The notes beneath the pieces are model-generated. The model did no database searches. It saw nothing but the letters and a program-made list of their open reading frames with translations, and had not been told where the DNA came from. 64,000 bases of DNA. Origin: Polynucleobacter sp. UK-FUSCHL-C3. GTDB lineage: Bacteria > Pseudomonadota > Gammaproteobacteria > Burkholderiales > Burkholderiaceae. The stretch is taken from positions 434,001 through 498,000 of the forward strand of contig NZ_CP099959.1 in assembly GCF_040409815.1 (NCBI RefSeq), written 5' to 3'. Shown here piece by piece: positions 25,152-36,304 of this stretch. The translations under genes and the position numbers were made by a program. Each line of letters opens with the position of its first letter. Positions within the stretch are counted from its first letter, which is position 1.

Positions 25152-27839
25152 ATGGAACAAGCCGCTAAAGAAACTCTCCCGATATCCCTAGAAGACGAAA
25201 TGCGGCGGTCCTATCTGGACTACGCCATGAGCGTTATCGTCGGCCGAGCCTTACCAGACGTGAGGGACGGGTTAAAACCCGTTCATCGTAGGGTTTTGTT
25301 TGCAATGTATGAATTAAACAACGATTGGAATCGGGCTTTTAAGAAATCGGCCCGTATTGTGGGTGACGTAATCGGTAAATACCATCCCCACGGGGATACT
25401 GCCGTTTATGACACGATCGTCCGGATGGCTCAGGATTTCTCCCTACGCTACATGCTGGTAGACGGTCAGGGTAACTTTGGGTCAGTTGATGGGGACAACG
25501 CGGCAGCAATGCGTTATACCGAGATTCGTCTTCGCAAGATAGCTCATGAGCTATTAGCCGATTTGGATAAAGAAACCGTTGATTTTGGCCCCAATTACGA
25601 CGGTAGCGAAAAAGAACCCCTGATTCTCCCCGCCAAAGTACCTAACTTATTGATTAATGGATCCTCTGGTATTGCCGTGGGAATGGCGACCAATATCCCG
25701 CCTCATAATCTAGATGAGGTTATCAGGGCTTGTCTACATGTGCTCCATAACCCTGAGTGCACAGTTGATGAGTTAATTGAAATTGTGCCAGCTCCCGATT
25801 TTCCAACTGCCGGAATCATATACGGCGTTCAGGGAGTGCGAGAGGGCTATCGAACTGGGCGGGGCAGAGTAGTTATGCGCGCCAAGACCCATTTTGAAGA
25901 TATGGACAAAGGCCAACGCCAGGCAATTATTGTCGATGAGTTGCCTTATCAGGTTAATAAGAAAAACTTACTCGAGCGGATTGCCGAGCTTGTCAATGAT
26001 AAAAAGATTGAGGGTATTTCTGATCTGCGTGATGAGTCAGATAAATCAGGAATGCGCGTAGTCATAGAACTCAAGCGCGGTGAGGTGCCCGAGGTAGTGC
26101 TCAACAATTTATATAAGAGCACGCAACTCCAAGATAACTTTGGGATGAATATGGTGGCCTTGGTGGATAACCAACCACGCTTACTCAACTTAAAGCAAAT
26201 GCTGGAATATTTCTTGGCACATCGCCGTGAAGTGATTACCAGACGGACGATCTTTGAACTGCGTAAGGCGCGTGAGCGCGGACACGTTTTGGAAGGTCTT
26301 GCTGTTGCCTTAGCTAATATTGATCGCTTTATTGGCATCATCAAAGCTGCCGCTAATCCAGTTGAAGCTAAACAAGAGCTCATGGCACAAGCGTGGGACT
26401 CTTCTTTGGTGCGTGAGATGCTCGCAAGAGCTGAGGGCGAGGCACCTGGTGGACGCAATGCATTCCGACCCGAGGGTTTGTTGCCAGAGTACGGTATGCA
26501 AGACAGTGGGCTCTATCGTCTTTCGGATGGACAGGCTCAAGAGATTTTGCAAATGCGCTTGCAACGCTTAACAGGGTTAGAGCAAGACAAGATTGTTGCT
26601 GAGTACAAAGAGGTGATGGATCAGATTGCTGATCTCTTAGATCTTTTGGCTAAACCAGATCGAGTGACCAAGGTCATCGAGGCGGAGTTGAAGGAAGTGC
26701 AGGACGAGTTTGGTCAGGCGGGTGGTGATACAGGTCGTCGTTCATATATCGAGATGAACGCAACAGAGCTTTTCACAGAAGATCTCATTACCCCAACGGA
26801 TATGGTGGTGACCTTGTCGCATGCTGGCTATATGAAGAGCCAACCCTTAAGCGAGTACCGTGCTCAAAAACGCGGTGGGCGCGGCAAGCAAGCAGCCACA
26901 ACCAAAGATGAGGATTGGATCGATACCTTGTTTGTTGCGAATACGCACGACACCATTCTTTGCTTCTCCGATCGCGGTCGGATGTATTGGTTAAAAGTTT
27001 GGGAGGTGCCGCAAGGCAGCCGAACTTCTAGAGGTAAGCCGATTGTTAATATGTTCCCCTTGATTGAGGGCGAGAAGATTACGGTCATATTGCCTATCAA
27101 AGGCTATCAGGATGATCAATATGTTTTCATGTCAACCCGACGCGGCACGGTTAAGAAAACCCGTTTATCGGATTTCTCCAATCCTCGTAAAGCCGGCATC
27201 ATCGCTGTTGATTTGGATGAAGGCGATTTCTTAGTCGGTGCAGCAATTACGGATGGCAAGCATGATGTGATGTTGTTCTCCGATGCCGGTAAGGCAGTAC
27301 GCTTTGATGAGAATGATGTCCGTCCGATGGGTCGAACAGCACGCGGTGTTCGTGGCATGAACTTGGCCGAAGGTCAGGAAGTGATTGCGATGCTAGTTGC
27401 GCCTGCAGAGATTGCAGAGGGCACGCCAGTGAGTGCGGATGATGCTGTGAGTGATGCTGCCCCGAGCAGCGTCTTAACCGCGACCGAGAATGGTTTTGGT
27501 AAGCGTACGCCAATTGCTGAATACACTCGTCATGGTCGTGGCACGAAGGGGATGATTGCGATTCAGACTAGCGAGCGTAATGGCAAAGTTGTTGCTGCAG
27601 CATTAGTCTCACCCGAAGATCAGATCATGTTGATTACCACCGGTGGCGTTCTGGTTAGAACCCGCGTCTCTGAGATTCGGGAGATGGGCAGATCCACGCA
27701 AGGGGTTACCTTAATCAATGTCGATGAAGGAACACATTTATCTGGTCTGCAGCGGATTGCTGAAAGCGACTCCGATGATGATGAGCTTGGTGATGAGCAG
27801 TCTGAGAAAGATTCAGAACCACCGGCAGGCGATGCCTAA
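25152..27839 (+). CDS. gyrA: DNA gyrase subunit A
   Basis: An 895-residue protein with all GyrA landmarks. The breakage domain holds Y122 (AAMRYTE), and the quinolone region reads H80-GDTAVYD-87, with Thr at 83 and Asp at 87. The C-terminal wrapping domain begins near the GyrA box QKRGGRGKQ. The end is a long acidic tail ([11 protein letters not shown]...). It introduces negative supercoils with GyrB. Upstream are a small hairpin GCACAG-GTT-CTGTGC (25114-25128) and a weak Shine-Dalgarno. serC follows after 28 bases. Confidence 0.97.
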   Translation: MEQAAKETLPISLEDEMRRSYLDYAMSVIVGRALPDVRDGLKPVHRRVLFAMYELNNDWNRAFKKSARIVGDVIGKYHPHGDTAVYDTIVRMAQDFSLRYMLVDGQGNFGSVDGDNAAAMRYTEIRLRKIAHELLADLDKETVDFGPNYDGSEKEPLILPAKVPNLLINGSSGIAVGMATNIPPHNLDEVIRACLHVLHNPECTVDELIEIVPAPDFPTAGIIYGVQGVREGYRTGRGRVVMRAKTHFEDMDKGQRQAIIVDELPYQVNKKNLLERIAELVNDKKIEGISDLRDESDKSGMRVVIELKRGEVPEVVLNNLYKSTQLQDNFGMNMVALVDNQPRLLNLKQMLEYFLAHRREVITRRTIFELRKARERGHVLEGLAVALANIDRFIGIIKAAANPVEAKQELMAQAWDSSLVREMLARAEGEAPGGRNAFRPEGLLPEYGMQDSGLYRLSDGQAQEILQMRLQRLTGLEQDKIVAEYKEVMDQIADLLDLLAKPDRVTKVIEAELKEVQDEFGQAGGDTGRRSYIEMNATELFTEDLITPTDMVVTLSHAGYMKSQPLSEYRAQKRGGRGKQAATTKDEDWIDTLFVANTHDTILCFSDRGRMYWLKVWEVPQGSRTSRGKPIVNMFPLIEGEKITVILPIKGYQDDQYVFMSTRRGTVKKTRLSDFSNPRKAGIIAVDLDEGDFLVGAAITDGKHDVMLFSDAGKAVRFDENDVRPMGRTARGVRGMNLAEGQEVIAMLVAPAEIAEGTPVSADDAVSDAAPSSVLTATENGFGKRTPIAEYTRHGRGTKGMIAIQTSERNGKVVAAALVSPEDQIMLITTGGVLVRTRVSEIREMGRSTQGVTLINVDEGTHLSGLQRIAESDSDDDELGDEQSEKDSEPPAGDA

Positions 27840-27867
27840 GCTCATCGATCCTAAACCGTAAACTATC

Positions 27868-28962
27868 ATGAGCTTTGACCGCCGCATTTATAACTTCGCA
27901 GCGGGTCCAGCAACCTTGCCAGAGGAGGTCTTGCAACAGACTGCTGATGAGTTACTTAATTGGCATGGACTTGGTACGAGCGTGATGGAGATCAGCCATC
28001 GCAGCAAAGAGTTCATGGCGGTTTATGAAGAAACGCTCGCCGATCTCCGTGAGCTAATGTCCATCCCCGACGATTACGAGATTTTGTTATTGCAAGGCGG
28101 TGGTATTGGTCAGAATGCTGCCATTCCCATGAATCTGATGCCGCTTGCCAAAAAGCCCAAGGCTGATTTTATTGTGACAGGGATTTGGTCTGAAAAATCA
28201 GTGAAGGAGGCCCAAAAATATGGGGAAGCCCATGTTGCGGCCACATCCCTTAATGGTCACTTCAGAAGCATTCCTGAGCGAAGTACTTGGCAATTGTCTA
28301 AGGATGCCGCCTACGTTCATATTTGTGCCAATGAAACGATTGGCGGCGTTGAGTTTGCACACTTTCCGGATGTTGGCACAGCCCCCTTGGTTGCTGACAT
28401 TTCTAGTAATATCCTCTCAAAAAAAATGGATGTGCGCCAATGTGGAGTCTTATTTGCTGGCGCCCAAAAGAATATTGGACCTGCAGGAGTAACGATTGTC
28501 ATTGTTCGCAAAGACTTGATCGGTCATGCCATGGCAATCACCCCATCGATTTGGGATTGGGCCAAGGAAGTTGCTAATCAGTCGATGTTTAATACCCCAC
28601 CCACTTTCCCAATTTACGTTTCAGGCTTAGTATTTAAGTGGATTAAGCGTCAGGGCGGAATTAAAGAGATGGAACGCCGCAGTCAGGTCAAATCATCTTT
28701 GTTGTATGACTTTATTGATCAAAGCTCTCTTTATGAGAGTCGCGTTGATAAAAATTGCCGATCTAGAACGAATGTCACTTTTTTTCTGAAAGATGAAGGT
28801 TTGAATGCAGAGTTTTTGGCACAGTCCAATGAGGCAGGATTGGCTGCCCTGCGAGGGCACAAAGCCGCAGGTGGCATGCGTGCGAGCATCTACAACGCGA
28901 TGCCTATTGCTGGAGTGGAAGCCTTGCTGGCGTTCATGCAGGAATTTGAGAGGCGGGCCTAA
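27868..28962 (+). CDS. serC: Phosphoserine aminotransferase SerC
   Basis: A 364-residue class V aminotransferase with YNFAAGPATLPEEVL at the start and the PLP lysine in GAQKNIGPAG. It converts 3-phosphohydroxypyruvate to phosphoserine and also works in pyridoxine synthesis. Its stop overlaps the pheA start by one base (TAATG), showing coupling in the serC-pheA-hisC-tyrA-aroA run. Confidence 0.97.
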   Translation: MSFDRRIYNFAAGPATLPEEVLQQTADELLNWHGLGTSVMEISHRSKEFMAVYEETLADLRELMSIPDDYEILLLQGGGIGQNAAIPMNLMPLAKKPKADFIVTGIWSEKSVKEAQKYGEAHVAATSLNGHFRSIPERSTWQLSKDAAYVHICANETIGGVEFAHFPDVGTAPLVADISSNILSKKMDVRQCGVLFAGAQKNIGPAGVTIVIVRKDLIGHAMAITPSIWDWAKEVANQSMFNTPPTFPIYVSGLVFKWIKRQGGIKEMERRSQVKSSLLYDFIDQSSLYESRVDKNCRSRTNVTFFLKDEGLNAEFLAQSNEAGLAALRGHKAAGGMRASIYNAMPIAGVEALLAFMQEFERRA

Positions 28963-30044
28963 TGTCAAAGGATGAACAACGTTTAACTCCCTTGCGAGCC
29001 AAGATTGATGAGATTGATACTCAACTCTTGGAGCTTTTGACTAAAAGAGCTAAGGCAGCTCAAGAGGTCGGGCATATTAAAAATGAATCCTCGGCTCCCA
29101 TTTTTAGACCCGAGCGTGAGAATCAAGTCATTCAGAATGTCCTCCAGAAAAATTCAGGGCCTTTGCTGGCAGATGGGATTGCTTCGATTTGGCGTGAGAT
29201 TATGTCTGCGTGCAGAGCGTTGGAATCAAGACAAACAGTTGCCTATTTAGGACCCGTAGGCACCTTTTCAGAGCTGGCGGCGCACCAGTATTTTGGTCAA
29301 TCTGTCCAAGGCTTACCGTGCGTTAGTTTGGATGAAGTTTTTAAATCGGTTGAGAAGGGCGCTGCAAATTTTGGGGTAGTGCCAGTGGAGAACTCTAGCG
29401 AGGGTGCCATCTCCCGCACTCTCGACTTGCTGTTGGAGAGCCCACTACAAATTAGCGGCGAGGTGGTATTGCCGATTCGTCATCACCTATTAAGCAAGAC
29501 CGGAAGTTTGGATGGTATCAAGACGGTCTGTGCTCACGCGCAAGCATTAGCCCAGTGTCAGCAATGGTTGAGTGTGCATGTCCCTCACTTACAACGCCAA
29601 GCGGTTAGTAGCAATGCAGAAGCTGCTCGTATGGCAAGTGTTGATACAAGTATTGCAGCTATTGCCGGGGATCCTGCTCAAATTGCTTATGGGCTACAAA
29701 GTATTGCTGCGCAAATTCAGGATGATCCAAATAATCGCACTCGCTTCGTAGTGATAGGCCAATATGCTTGCCAACCCTGCGGTCAAGATCAAACCTCTTT
29801 GGTGTTGTCGGTCTCAAATCAACCTGGCGCTGTTCATCATTTGCTAGGCCCATTAGCTAAACATGGCGTCTCGATGACCCGCTTTGAGTCAAGACCAGCT
29901 CGCAAGGGCTCTTGGGAGTATCACTTTTATATCGATATTGAAGGCCATGCGGACGATGTAAAAGTAGCCAAAGCTATTGAAGAGTTAAAAACAATCGCAG
30001 CGTTCTATAAAAAGCTTGGCTCTTACCCGAGAGCTAAAAACTAG
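28962..30044 (+). CDS. pheA: Bifunctional chorismate mutase/prephenate dehydratase
   Basis: A 360-residue protein. The N-terminal AroQ-type mutase domain (residues 1-85, LRAKIDEIDTQLLELLTKRAK) is followed by the prephenate dehydratase domain (VAYLGPVGTFSELAA, GVVPVENSSEGAI, DPNNRTRFVVIG) and a C-terminal ACT domain for phenylalanine feedback (LSVSNQPGAVHHLLGPL, SRPARKGSWEYHFYIDIEGH). It makes phenylpyruvate from chorismate. Confidence 0.97.
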   Translation: MSKDEQRLTPLRAKIDEIDTQLLELLTKRAKAAQEVGHIKNESSAPIFRPERENQVIQNVLQKNSGPLLADGIASIWREIMSACRALESRQTVAYLGPVGTFSELAAHQYFGQSVQGLPCVSLDEVFKSVEKGAANFGVVPVENSSEGAISRTLDLLLESPLQISGEVVLPIRHHLLSKTGSLDGIKTVCAHAQALAQCQQWLSVHVPHLQRQAVSSNAEAARMASVDTSIAAIAGDPAQIAYGLQSIAAQIQDDPNNRTRFVVIGQYACQPCGQDQTSLVLSVSNQPGAVHHLLGPLAKHGVSMTRFESRPARKGSWEYHFYIDIEGHADDVKVAKAIEELKTIAAFYKKLGSYPRAKN

Positions 30045-30074
30045 GCCCATCCTTATTACGTACAACTGAATTCA

Positions 30075-31211
30075 ATGGCAAAGAAAATTGGTTTAGACCA
30101 TGTGCAAGCAATTGCTCCTTATGTAGGTGGCAGGCCCATTAGCGAGGTTGCCCGTCAATATGGCTTAGACGAGAGCAAGATTGTGAAGTTGGCCTCCAAT
30201 GAAAATCCTCTTGGGATGCCCGAATCGGCTAAACAGGCGATGATGAAGGCGGCCAGTGATCTAGGGCGCTACCCAGACTCCAACGGCTTTGAGTTAAAGC
30301 AAGTTCTATCGAAGCGCCTTGCAGTTCCAGAGGATTGGATTACGCTCGGTAATGGTAGTAACGACATCCTTGAGCTTACCGCTCGAGCTGTTGCGGATGC
30401 AGGAGATGCAGTGGTGTTCTCTCGACATGCTTTTGCGGTCTATCCCTTGGCCACTCAGGCTATTGGCGCAAAGGCTATTGAAGTTTCTGCGGATGCCAAC
30501 TATGGCCATGATCTGCCAGCGATGTTAAAGGTCATTCGGTCTTTAGGCGATCAAGTTAAGTTGGTATTTATTGCGAATCCCAATAATCCAACCGGCAGCT
30601 ATTTACAGCCTGATGCTATTCAAGCATTTATTACCCAAGTCCCTGAAAATGTTGTGATCGTTTTGGATGAAGCCTACAACGAGTACTTATCTCCTGAACA
30701 GCGCTATGACGCCATTGCTTGGGTTCGCGCTCACCCTAATTTGATGGTATCGCGAAGTTTTTCAAAGGCTTATGGATTAGCTGGCCTACGCATTGGTTAT
30801 GGCATTGCTCAACCTGCTCTCACTGATTTGCTCAATCGGATTCGTCAACCGTTTAATGTGAATAGCTTAGCTCAAGCTGCAGCCATTGCGGCATTGCAAG
30901 ATGAAGCGTTCTTATTGAAGGGCTATGAGCTGAATAGAGCTGGCTATGCGCAATTAACAAAGGCATTTGAGCAGATGAAACTCGCATTTATTCCATCAGC
31001 GGGTAATTTTGTTCTCGTCAAAGTAGGCAATGATGATCAGGCCGGCGCACGAGTTAATCAAGAGTTACTTAAGCGTGGCGTGATCGTGAGACCAGTTGCT
31101 AATTATGGTTTGCCTCAATGGCTTAGGATTTCGATTGGATTACCAGAAGAGAACGCGGCCTTCTTGGAAGCCTTTTCTCAAATCCTCAAAGATGAGAAGG
31201 TGCTGGCATGA
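30075..31211 (+). CDS. hisC: Histidinol-phosphate/aromatic aminotransferase HisC
   Basis: A 378-residue class I/II aminotransferase. Family motifs are KLASNENPLGMP, FIANPNNPTGSY and the PLP lysine in SRSFSKAYGLAG. Placed between pheA and tyrA it may act on aromatic keto acids as well as histidinol phosphate; both activities are known for HisC homologues in this position. It overlaps tyrA by four bases (ATGA). Confidence 0.93.
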   Translation: MAKKIGLDHVQAIAPYVGGRPISEVARQYGLDESKIVKLASNENPLGMPESAKQAMMKAASDLGRYPDSNGFELKQVLSKRLAVPEDWITLGNGSNDILELTARAVADAGDAVVFSRHAFAVYPLATQAIGAKAIEVSADANYGHDLPAMLKVIRSLGDQVKLVFIANPNNPTGSYLQPDAIQAFITQVPENVVIVLDEAYNEYLSPEQRYDAIAWVRAHPNLMVSRSFSKAYGLAGLRIGYGIAQPALTDLLNRIRQPFNVNSLAQAAAIAALQDEAFLLKGYELNRAGYAQLTKAFEQMKLAFIPSAGNFVLVKVGNDDQAGARVNQELLKRGVIVRPVANYGLPQWLRISIGLPEENAAFLEAFSQILKDEKVLA

Positions 31212-32077
31212 GCACAAATCAGTTTGGTGTTGTGAGTATTGTTGGTGTCGGCTTAATAGGCGCATCATTAGGATTAGCGCTCAAAGGGGCGGGGGTCGTG
31301 CGCGAAGTCATTGGTGTGGGGCGAAGTAGCGCCAATTTAGATCAAGCCAAAAAGATGGGCGCTATTGATCGGGTGGCTGATTTAGCCGAAGCTGTGCAAT
31401 CTTCACAATGGATCGTCTTGTGCGTACCGGTTGCACAAATGCGAGCAATCTTTACTCAATTAGAGCCCCATTTGGGATCCAACACCTTAATTACAGATGC
31501 AGGCAGTACCAAGAGCGATGTAATTTTGGCTGCCAAAGAAGTCTTAGGTAAAAAAGTCTGTCAATTTGTTCCTGCACATCCGATCGCGGGAGGAGCGCAG
31601 CACGGTGCTGCTGCAGCTCGCGCTGATTTATTTCAAGGAAAACAAACAATCATTTGTCAGTTTCAAGAAAATAGCGCAGCCGATGTCGCTCTGGTAGAAG
31701 AGTTTTGGAAAGTACTGGGTTCAAATACTAAACGGATATCAGCAGTACAGCATGATGCGATCTATGCTGCGGTCTCTCATTTACCCCATATCCTCTCCTA
31801 TGCTTTGATGGCAAGCGTGCTTAATTCGGAGGATGCGGAACAAAAGCTTGGGCATGCGGGCGCGGGGTTTAGAGATTTCACACGGATTGCTGCATCGAGC
31901 CCAGAGATGTGGCGCGATATCTGTATTGCGAATAAGCAAGCAATCCTCAAAGAACTCGACCAATACTTGAGTGTGACTGGACGTTTGCGCGAGATGATTG
32001 CTAAAGAAGACGCAGCTGGTCTTGAAAAGGTTTTTCAAAAGGCAAGTCAGGCACGACAAAAGTGGGATGCGTCTTAA
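31208..32077 (+). CDS. tyrA: Prephenate/arogenate dehydrogenase TyrA
   Basis: A 289-residue NAD(P)-dependent enzyme with [17 protein letters not shown], the catalytic histidine in [14 protein letters not shown] and the helical dimer domain. It oxidatively decarboxylates prephenate or arogenate in tyrosine synthesis. No mutase or ACT domain is fused. The stop overlaps the aroA start by one base. Confidence 0.95.
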   Translation: MSTNQFGVVSIVGVGLIGASLGLALKGAGVVREVIGVGRSSANLDQAKKMGAIDRVADLAEAVQSSQWIVLCVPVAQMRAIFTQLEPHLGSNTLITDAGSTKSDVILAAKEVLGKKVCQFVPAHPIAGGAQHGAAAARADLFQGKQTIICQFQENSAADVALVEEFWKVLGSNTKRISAVQHDAIYAAVSHLPHILSYALMASVLNSEDAEQKLGHAGAGFRDFTRIAASSPEMWRDICIANKQAILKELDQYLSVTGRLREMIAKEDAAGLEKVFQKASQARQKWDAS

Positions 32078-33390
32078 TGGCCAGTCCAGCAATTCAGATT
32101 GGACCATTTCAGGGGGCAAAAGGTCAGATTACCTTACCGGGCTCTAAAAGTATTTCAAATCGTGTTCTATTGCTAGCCGCTCTTGCCAAAGGAACCACAA
32201 CCCTTAAGCAATTACTGGATGCCGATGATACGCAGGTGATGCGCAAGGCCTTACGTCAACTTGGTGTCCAGCTTGAAGATCATGGTCTTGATTGCATTGT
32301 GAACGGATGTGGTGGGTTATTTCCAAATAAAGAAACTGATTTATTCATGGGTAATGCTGGGACCGTAATACGTCCATTAACTGCAGCATTAGTAATGCAG
32401 CAGGGCAATTACCGTTTATCGGGCGTACCCCGAATGCATGAGCGCCCAATTGGTGATTTGGTTGATGGGCTGCGGCAAGTGGGTGCACAAATTGATTACG
32501 AAAAAGAAGTGGGGTATCCGCCGTTGTTGATTCATCAGAGTGTGATTAGCATTCCGGAGGCGATTCAGGTTAGGGGTGATGTATCGAGCCAATTCTTAAC
32601 AGCCTTATTGATGGCGCTTCCATTAATAGCTCGCAAAGCAGTTCGGATTGAGGTGCTCGGAGAATTAATTTCTCGACCATACATTGATATCACTACGAAG
32701 CTTATGGCACGTTTTGGTGTTGAGGTGAGCTGTCCAGATGGAAATACCTTTGTGATTGCTCCCACTGAGGCGGGTGCTGTCTATACCAGCCCACAGACTT
32801 TGTATGTTGAGGGCGATGCCTCATCAGCATCCTATTTCTTGGCGGCCGGAGTTTTAGGACAAGGACCGGTACGTATTTTAGGAGTGGGTAAGACCAGCAT
32901 TCAAGGTGACATTGCCTTTGCAGATGCGATTGAAAAAATGGGTGCTGTGGTTGAGCGCGGCGACCATTATTTACAAACTAGTGGCGTTCGTCATGGCCAG
33001 TTAAATGGCATCACCATCGATTGCACTGCTATACCGGATGCTGCGATGACACTGGCAGTGATGGCACTCTTTGCCAAAGGCAAAACCCGTCTAGAAAAGA
33101 TTGCGAGTTGGCGTGTTAAAGAAACCGACCGCATTGCAGCGATGGCAAAGGAGTTGCGAAAATTAGGAACCCAAGTTATTGAGGGCCCCGACTTTATTGA
33201 GATTCATCCCTTGGGTCAGCAAGATTGGCAATCACCGGTCAATGGAATTGATACCTACGATGATCATCGTATGGCCATGTGCTTTTCATTGTGCGCATTT
33301 GGTCCCAAGCAAATTCAAATTAATGATCCTCATTGCGTTGCTAAAACCTTCCCCCACTATTTCTCTGAGCTAGCCAGTATTACGTATTAA
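32077..33390 (+). CDS. aroA: 3-phosphoshikimate 1-carboxyvinyltransferase (EPSP synthase)
   Basis: A 437-residue enzyme from [11 protein letters not shown]. Motifs are [27 protein letters not shown] (class I-type NAGT segment) and [12 protein letters not shown]. It transfers enolpyruvate to shikimate 3-phosphate. A GTG upstream at 32062 is possible, but the ATG overlapping the tyrA stop fits both the family N-terminus and the coupling seen across this operon. Confidence 0.96.
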   Translation: MASPAIQIGPFQGAKGQITLPGSKSISNRVLLLAALAKGTTTLKQLLDADDTQVMRKALRQLGVQLEDHGLDCIVNGCGGLFPNKETDLFMGNAGTVIRPLTAALVMQQGNYRLSGVPRMHERPIGDLVDGLRQVGAQIDYEKEVGYPPLLIHQSVISIPEAIQVRGDVSSQFLTALLMALPLIARKAVRIEVLGELISRPYIDITTKLMARFGVEVSCPDGNTFVIAPTEAGAVYTSPQTLYVEGDASSASYFLAAGVLGQGPVRILGVGKTSIQGDIAFADAIEKMGAVVERGDHYLQTSGVRHGQLNGITIDCTAIPDAAMTLAVMALFAKGKTRLEKIASWRVKETDRIAAMAKELRKLGTQVIEGPDFIEIHPLGQQDWQSPVNGIDTYDDHRMAMCFSLCAFGPKQIQINDPHCVAKTFPHYFSELASITY

Positions 33391-34074
33391 TTGACTTCCA
33401 TGAGAACAGCGAGTAATCCACCCCCAGTTATTGCCATTGATGGCCCTACTGCTTCGGGTAAAGGAACCGTAGCGATGCGTGTGGCTGACCAACTGAGTTT
33501 TCATTACTTAGATAGTGGGGCGCTCTATCGTCTAGTTGCTTTCGCAAGTGAAGAGGCCGGTATTTCAGTAGACGATGAGTCGGGTTTGGGGGCTATTGCG
33601 TCCCGTATGCAGGTTATTTTTAAGGACAATAAGATTTTTCTGAACGGTAAGGATGTTACTAAGCTTATTCGGGAGGAAAAAATAGGGACTAGAGCATCGC
33701 GGCTGGCTATTTACCCCAAGGTTAGGGACGCTTTATTGACCCTTCAGAGGGAATTTAGACAAAACCCCGGCTTGGTGGCCGATGGCCGCGATATGGCCAG
33801 CCGGATCTTTACCGATGCGGTTTTAAAGGTCTATTTGACAGCTAGCGTACAAGCCAGAGCGGAGCGTCGATATAAGCAATTGATCGCTAAGGGAATTTCT
33901 GCTAGAATGAATGTCCTTTTGCAGGATTTGCAGGAGCGCGACGCCCGCGATATCAATCGCGGCACTGCGCCCCTCCAGCGCGTGGAAGGGGCATATTTGC
34001 TGGATACCTCGGATTTATCGGTCGATCAGGCAGTTACGCAGGTTTTAAACTGGTATGCAAAATTGCATCACTAG
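33391..34074 (+). CDS. cmk: Cytidylate kinase
   Basis: A 227-residue kinase with P-loop [22 protein letters not shown], and [12 protein letters not shown]. It phosphorylates CMP and dCMP. The start may be TTG 33391, directly after the aroA stop, or ATG 33400; neither has a clear Shine-Dalgarno. The aroA-cmk-rpsA order is widespread in Proteobacteria. Confidence 0.95.
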   Translation: MTSMRTASNPPPVIAIDGPTASGKGTVAMRVADQLSFHYLDSGALYRLVAFASEEAGISVDDESGLGAIASRMQVIFKDNKIFLNGKDVTKLIREEKIGTRASRLAIYPKVRDALLTLQREFRQNPGLVADGRDMASRIFTDAVLKVYLTASVQARAERRYKQLIAKGISARMNVLLQDLQERDARDINRGTAPLQRVEGAYLLDTSDLSVDQAVTQVLNWYAKLHH

Positions 34075-34142
34075 TTGTTGTTTTGGCGCTTTAGTTGGCA
34101 TCTACGGTTTATACCCGCCTTCTAAGGTTTTATTAATTTAAC

Positions 34143-34161
34143 CCGTCGGTTTTTTTGACGG
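34143..34161 (+). promoter_or_regulatory. Hairpin in the rpsA leader
   Basis: CCGTC (34143-34147) and GACGG (34157-34161) frame a nine-base T-rich loop, 17 bases before the rpsA start. The start codon has only a weak Shine-Dalgarno. In E. coli the rpsA leader lacks a normal Shine-Dalgarno and folds to allow S1 autoregulation, so this hairpin may serve likewise. Confidence 0.4.
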
Positions 34162-34178
34162 CACAAAAAGTGAAACTC

Positions 34179-35852
34179 ATGTCTGAATCGTTTGCAGCAT
34201 TATTTGAAGAATCCCTAACCCGATCCAATATGAAAACCGGCCAGGTTATCTCGGCCGAAGTCGTTCGTATTGATCATAATTTTGTCGTTGTGAATGCGGG
34301 ACTAAAGTCCGAAGCATTTATTCCTGTTGAAGAATTCCAAAATGACCAGGGCGAGCTCGAAGTAAATCCTGGTGATTTCGTTTCTGTCGCAATCGATGCG
34401 CTAGAAAATGGTTACGGCGATACCATCCTTTCTCGTGATAAAGCCAAGCGTTTGGCCTCATGGATGAACCTTGAGAAAGCGCTTGAAGGCGCAGAGATCG
34501 TGACCGGTACTGTTACTGGCAAAGTGAAGGGCGGCCTGACCGTTATGGTTAACGGTATCCGTGCGTTCCTCCCAGGATCTTTGGTCGATACTCGCCCCAT
34601 TAAGGACACCAGTCCTTATGAAGGTAAGACCATGGAGTTCAAGGTCATTAAATTAGATCGTAAGCGTAATAACGTTGTCCTCTCTCGTCGTGCTGTTGTA
34701 GAAGCTAGCCAAGGCGAAGAGCGCGCCAAGATGATGTCTAACCTCCAAGAGGGTAGCGTTGTTCAAGGCACCATCAAAAATATTACCGATTACGGCGCAT
34801 TCGTAGACCTTGGTGGTATCGATGGACTCTTGCACATTACCGATTTGGCATGGCGTCGCGTGCGTCACCCCAGTGAGATGTTGACCGTTGGCCAAGAAGT
34901 GACCGCCAAGATTTTGAAGTTTGATCAAGAGAAGAATCGTGTTTCCTTGGGTATTAAGCAATTAGGCGATGACCCATGGGTTGGTATTGCACGCCGTTAC
35001 CCACCCAACACACGTCTCTTTGGTAAGGTAACCAACCTCACTGATTACGGCGCATTCGTTGAAATCGAAAGCGGCATTGAAGGTTTGGTGCACGTTTCTG
35101 AAATGGATTGGACCAATAAGAACGTTGCTCCAAGTAAAGCTGTTTCTTTGGGGACCGAAGTTGAGGTGATGGTCTTGGATATTGATGAAGACAAGCGTCG
35201 TATTAGCTTGGGTATCAAGCAATGCAAAGCCAATCCTTGGGAAGAGTTCTCACGCAGCCATCAAAAGGGCGACAAAATTAAGGGCGCCATTAAATCGATT
35301 ACTGATTTTGGTGTTTTCATTGGTTTGCCTGGCGGTATTGATGGCCTGGTTCATTTATCTGACCTGTCTTGGAACGAGCCAGGCGAAGAGGCTGTTAAAG
35401 CGTTTAAGAAGGGCGATGAGCTCGAGGCAGTGGTCTTGGCTATTGATGTTGAGAAAGAGCGCATTTCTCTTGGCATTAAACAGATGTCAGGCGACCCCTT
35501 CAATAATTACACATCAACTAGCGACAAGGGTAGCCTAGTCTCTGGTACTGTGAAGAGTGTGGATGCAAAGGGTGCAGTGATTCATTTGGCGGATGAGGTA
35601 GAAGGTTATCTCCGCGCTTCTGAGATCTCAACGGATCGTGTGGAAGATGCGCGTAATGCCCTTAAAGAGGGTGATACTGTGTCTGCCATGATTATCAATA
35701 TTGATCGCAAGTCACGCGCTATTAATTTGTCGATTAAGGCAAAAGATAGCGCTGATCAACAAGATACGATGAATAAGTTACAGAGTGATGCTGGCTCTGG
35801 TACAACGAATTTAGGTGCCTTGTTAAAAGCGAAAATGGATAACCAAAGCTAA
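34179..35852 (+). CDS. rpsA: 30S ribosomal protein S1
   Basis: A 557-residue protein from [13 protein letters not shown] with six S1 RNA-binding domains; repeated motifs are [30 protein letters not shown] segments. It unfolds mRNA and delivers it to the 30S subunit. Started at 34155 the frame would add MTAQKVKL, unlike S1, so the ATG at 34179 is preferred. Confidence 0.97.
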   Translation: MSESFAALFEESLTRSNMKTGQVISAEVVRIDHNFVVVNAGLKSEAFIPVEEFQNDQGELEVNPGDFVSVAIDALENGYGDTILSRDKAKRLASWMNLEKALEGAEIVTGTVTGKVKGGLTVMVNGIRAFLPGSLVDTRPIKDTSPYEGKTMEFKVIKLDRKRNNVVLSRRAVVEASQGEERAKMMSNLQEGSVVQGTIKNITDYGAFVDLGGIDGLLHITDLAWRRVRHPSEMLTVGQEVTAKILKFDQEKNRVSLGIKQLGDDPWVGIARRYPPNTRLFGKVTNLTDYGAFVEIESGIEGLVHVSEMDWTNKNVAPSKAVSLGTEVEVMVLDIDEDKRRISLGIKQCKANPWEEFSRSHQKGDKIKGAIKSITDFGVFIGLPGGIDGLVHLSDLSWNEPGEEAVKAFKKGDELEAVVLAIDVEKERISLGIKQMSGDPFNNYTSTSDKGSLVSGTVKSVDAKGAVIHLADEVEGYLRASEISTDRVEDARNALKEGDTVSAMIINIDRKSRAINLSIKAKDSADQQDTMNKLQSDAGSGTTNLGALLKAKMDNQS

Positions 35853-35859
35853 GGTGATT

Positions 35860-35880
35860 CCGCCACTCTTAGAGTGGCGG
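35860..35880 (+). other. Hairpin between rpsA and ihfB
   Basis: CCGCCACT (35860-35867), loop CTTAG and AGTGGCGG (35873-35880) form a perfect 8-bp stem right after the rpsA stop. No T-run follows, so it is more likely an RNA-stability or processing element, or a Rho-related signal, than an intrinsic terminator. Confidence 0.6.
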
Positions 35881-35892
35881 ACTGATTAGACT

Positions 35893-36243
35893 ATGTCAGA
35901 TCAAGAGCATCAAGCCATTACCCGTTCCGAGTTAGTCGAGAGTTTAGCGGAGCAGTTTCCGCAACTCTTGCCTCGTGACGTTGAGTTGGCCGTCAAAACA
36001 TTACTCGACACCATGACCCAAGCATTGGCTGAAGGTAAGCGTATTGAGTTACGTGGCGTTGGTAGTTTTGTTCTGCACCATCGTCCTGCTCGTACGGGGC
36101 GCAATCCCAAGTCCGGTGAGAAAGTATTAATACCTGAAAAGCGGGTACCTCATTTCAAGCCAGGTAAAGAGCTACGTGAGCGAGTGGATTACAAACCACT
36201 TAATCAAAAATTAGTTACAGACAAAGGGAGTTCGGGTGCCTAG
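35893..36243 (+). CDS. ihfB: Integration host factor subunit beta
   Basis: A 116-residue HU/IHF-family protein with the beta-arm [32 protein letters not shown]. It pairs with IhfA and bends DNA sharply. It is longer than the usual ~94-100 residues, through a short N-terminal extension and a C-terminal tail ([14 protein letters not shown]). Placement after rpsA is standard. Confidence 0.95.
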   Translation: MSDQEHQAITRSELVESLAEQFPQLLPRDVELAVKTLLDTMTQALAEGKRIELRGVGSFVLHHRPARTGRNPKSGEKVLIPEKRVPHFKPGKELRERVDYKPLNQKLVTDKGSSGA

Positions 36244-36304
36244 TCCCGCGGTGGCAGGTCTGCTACAGATCTAAAAATAAGTTCTTTTCTAAAAGCCACT
36301 GAAC

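Noticed and set aside
25385..25430. Acquired quinolone resistance in GyrA
   Set aside because: Thr83 occurs naturally in many wild-type gyrases and Asp87 is intact, so there is no evidence for selection.
25949..26458. 169-codon frame on the minus strand
   Set aside because: Antisense shadow inside gyrA; Ser/Arg-rich with no recognisable domain.
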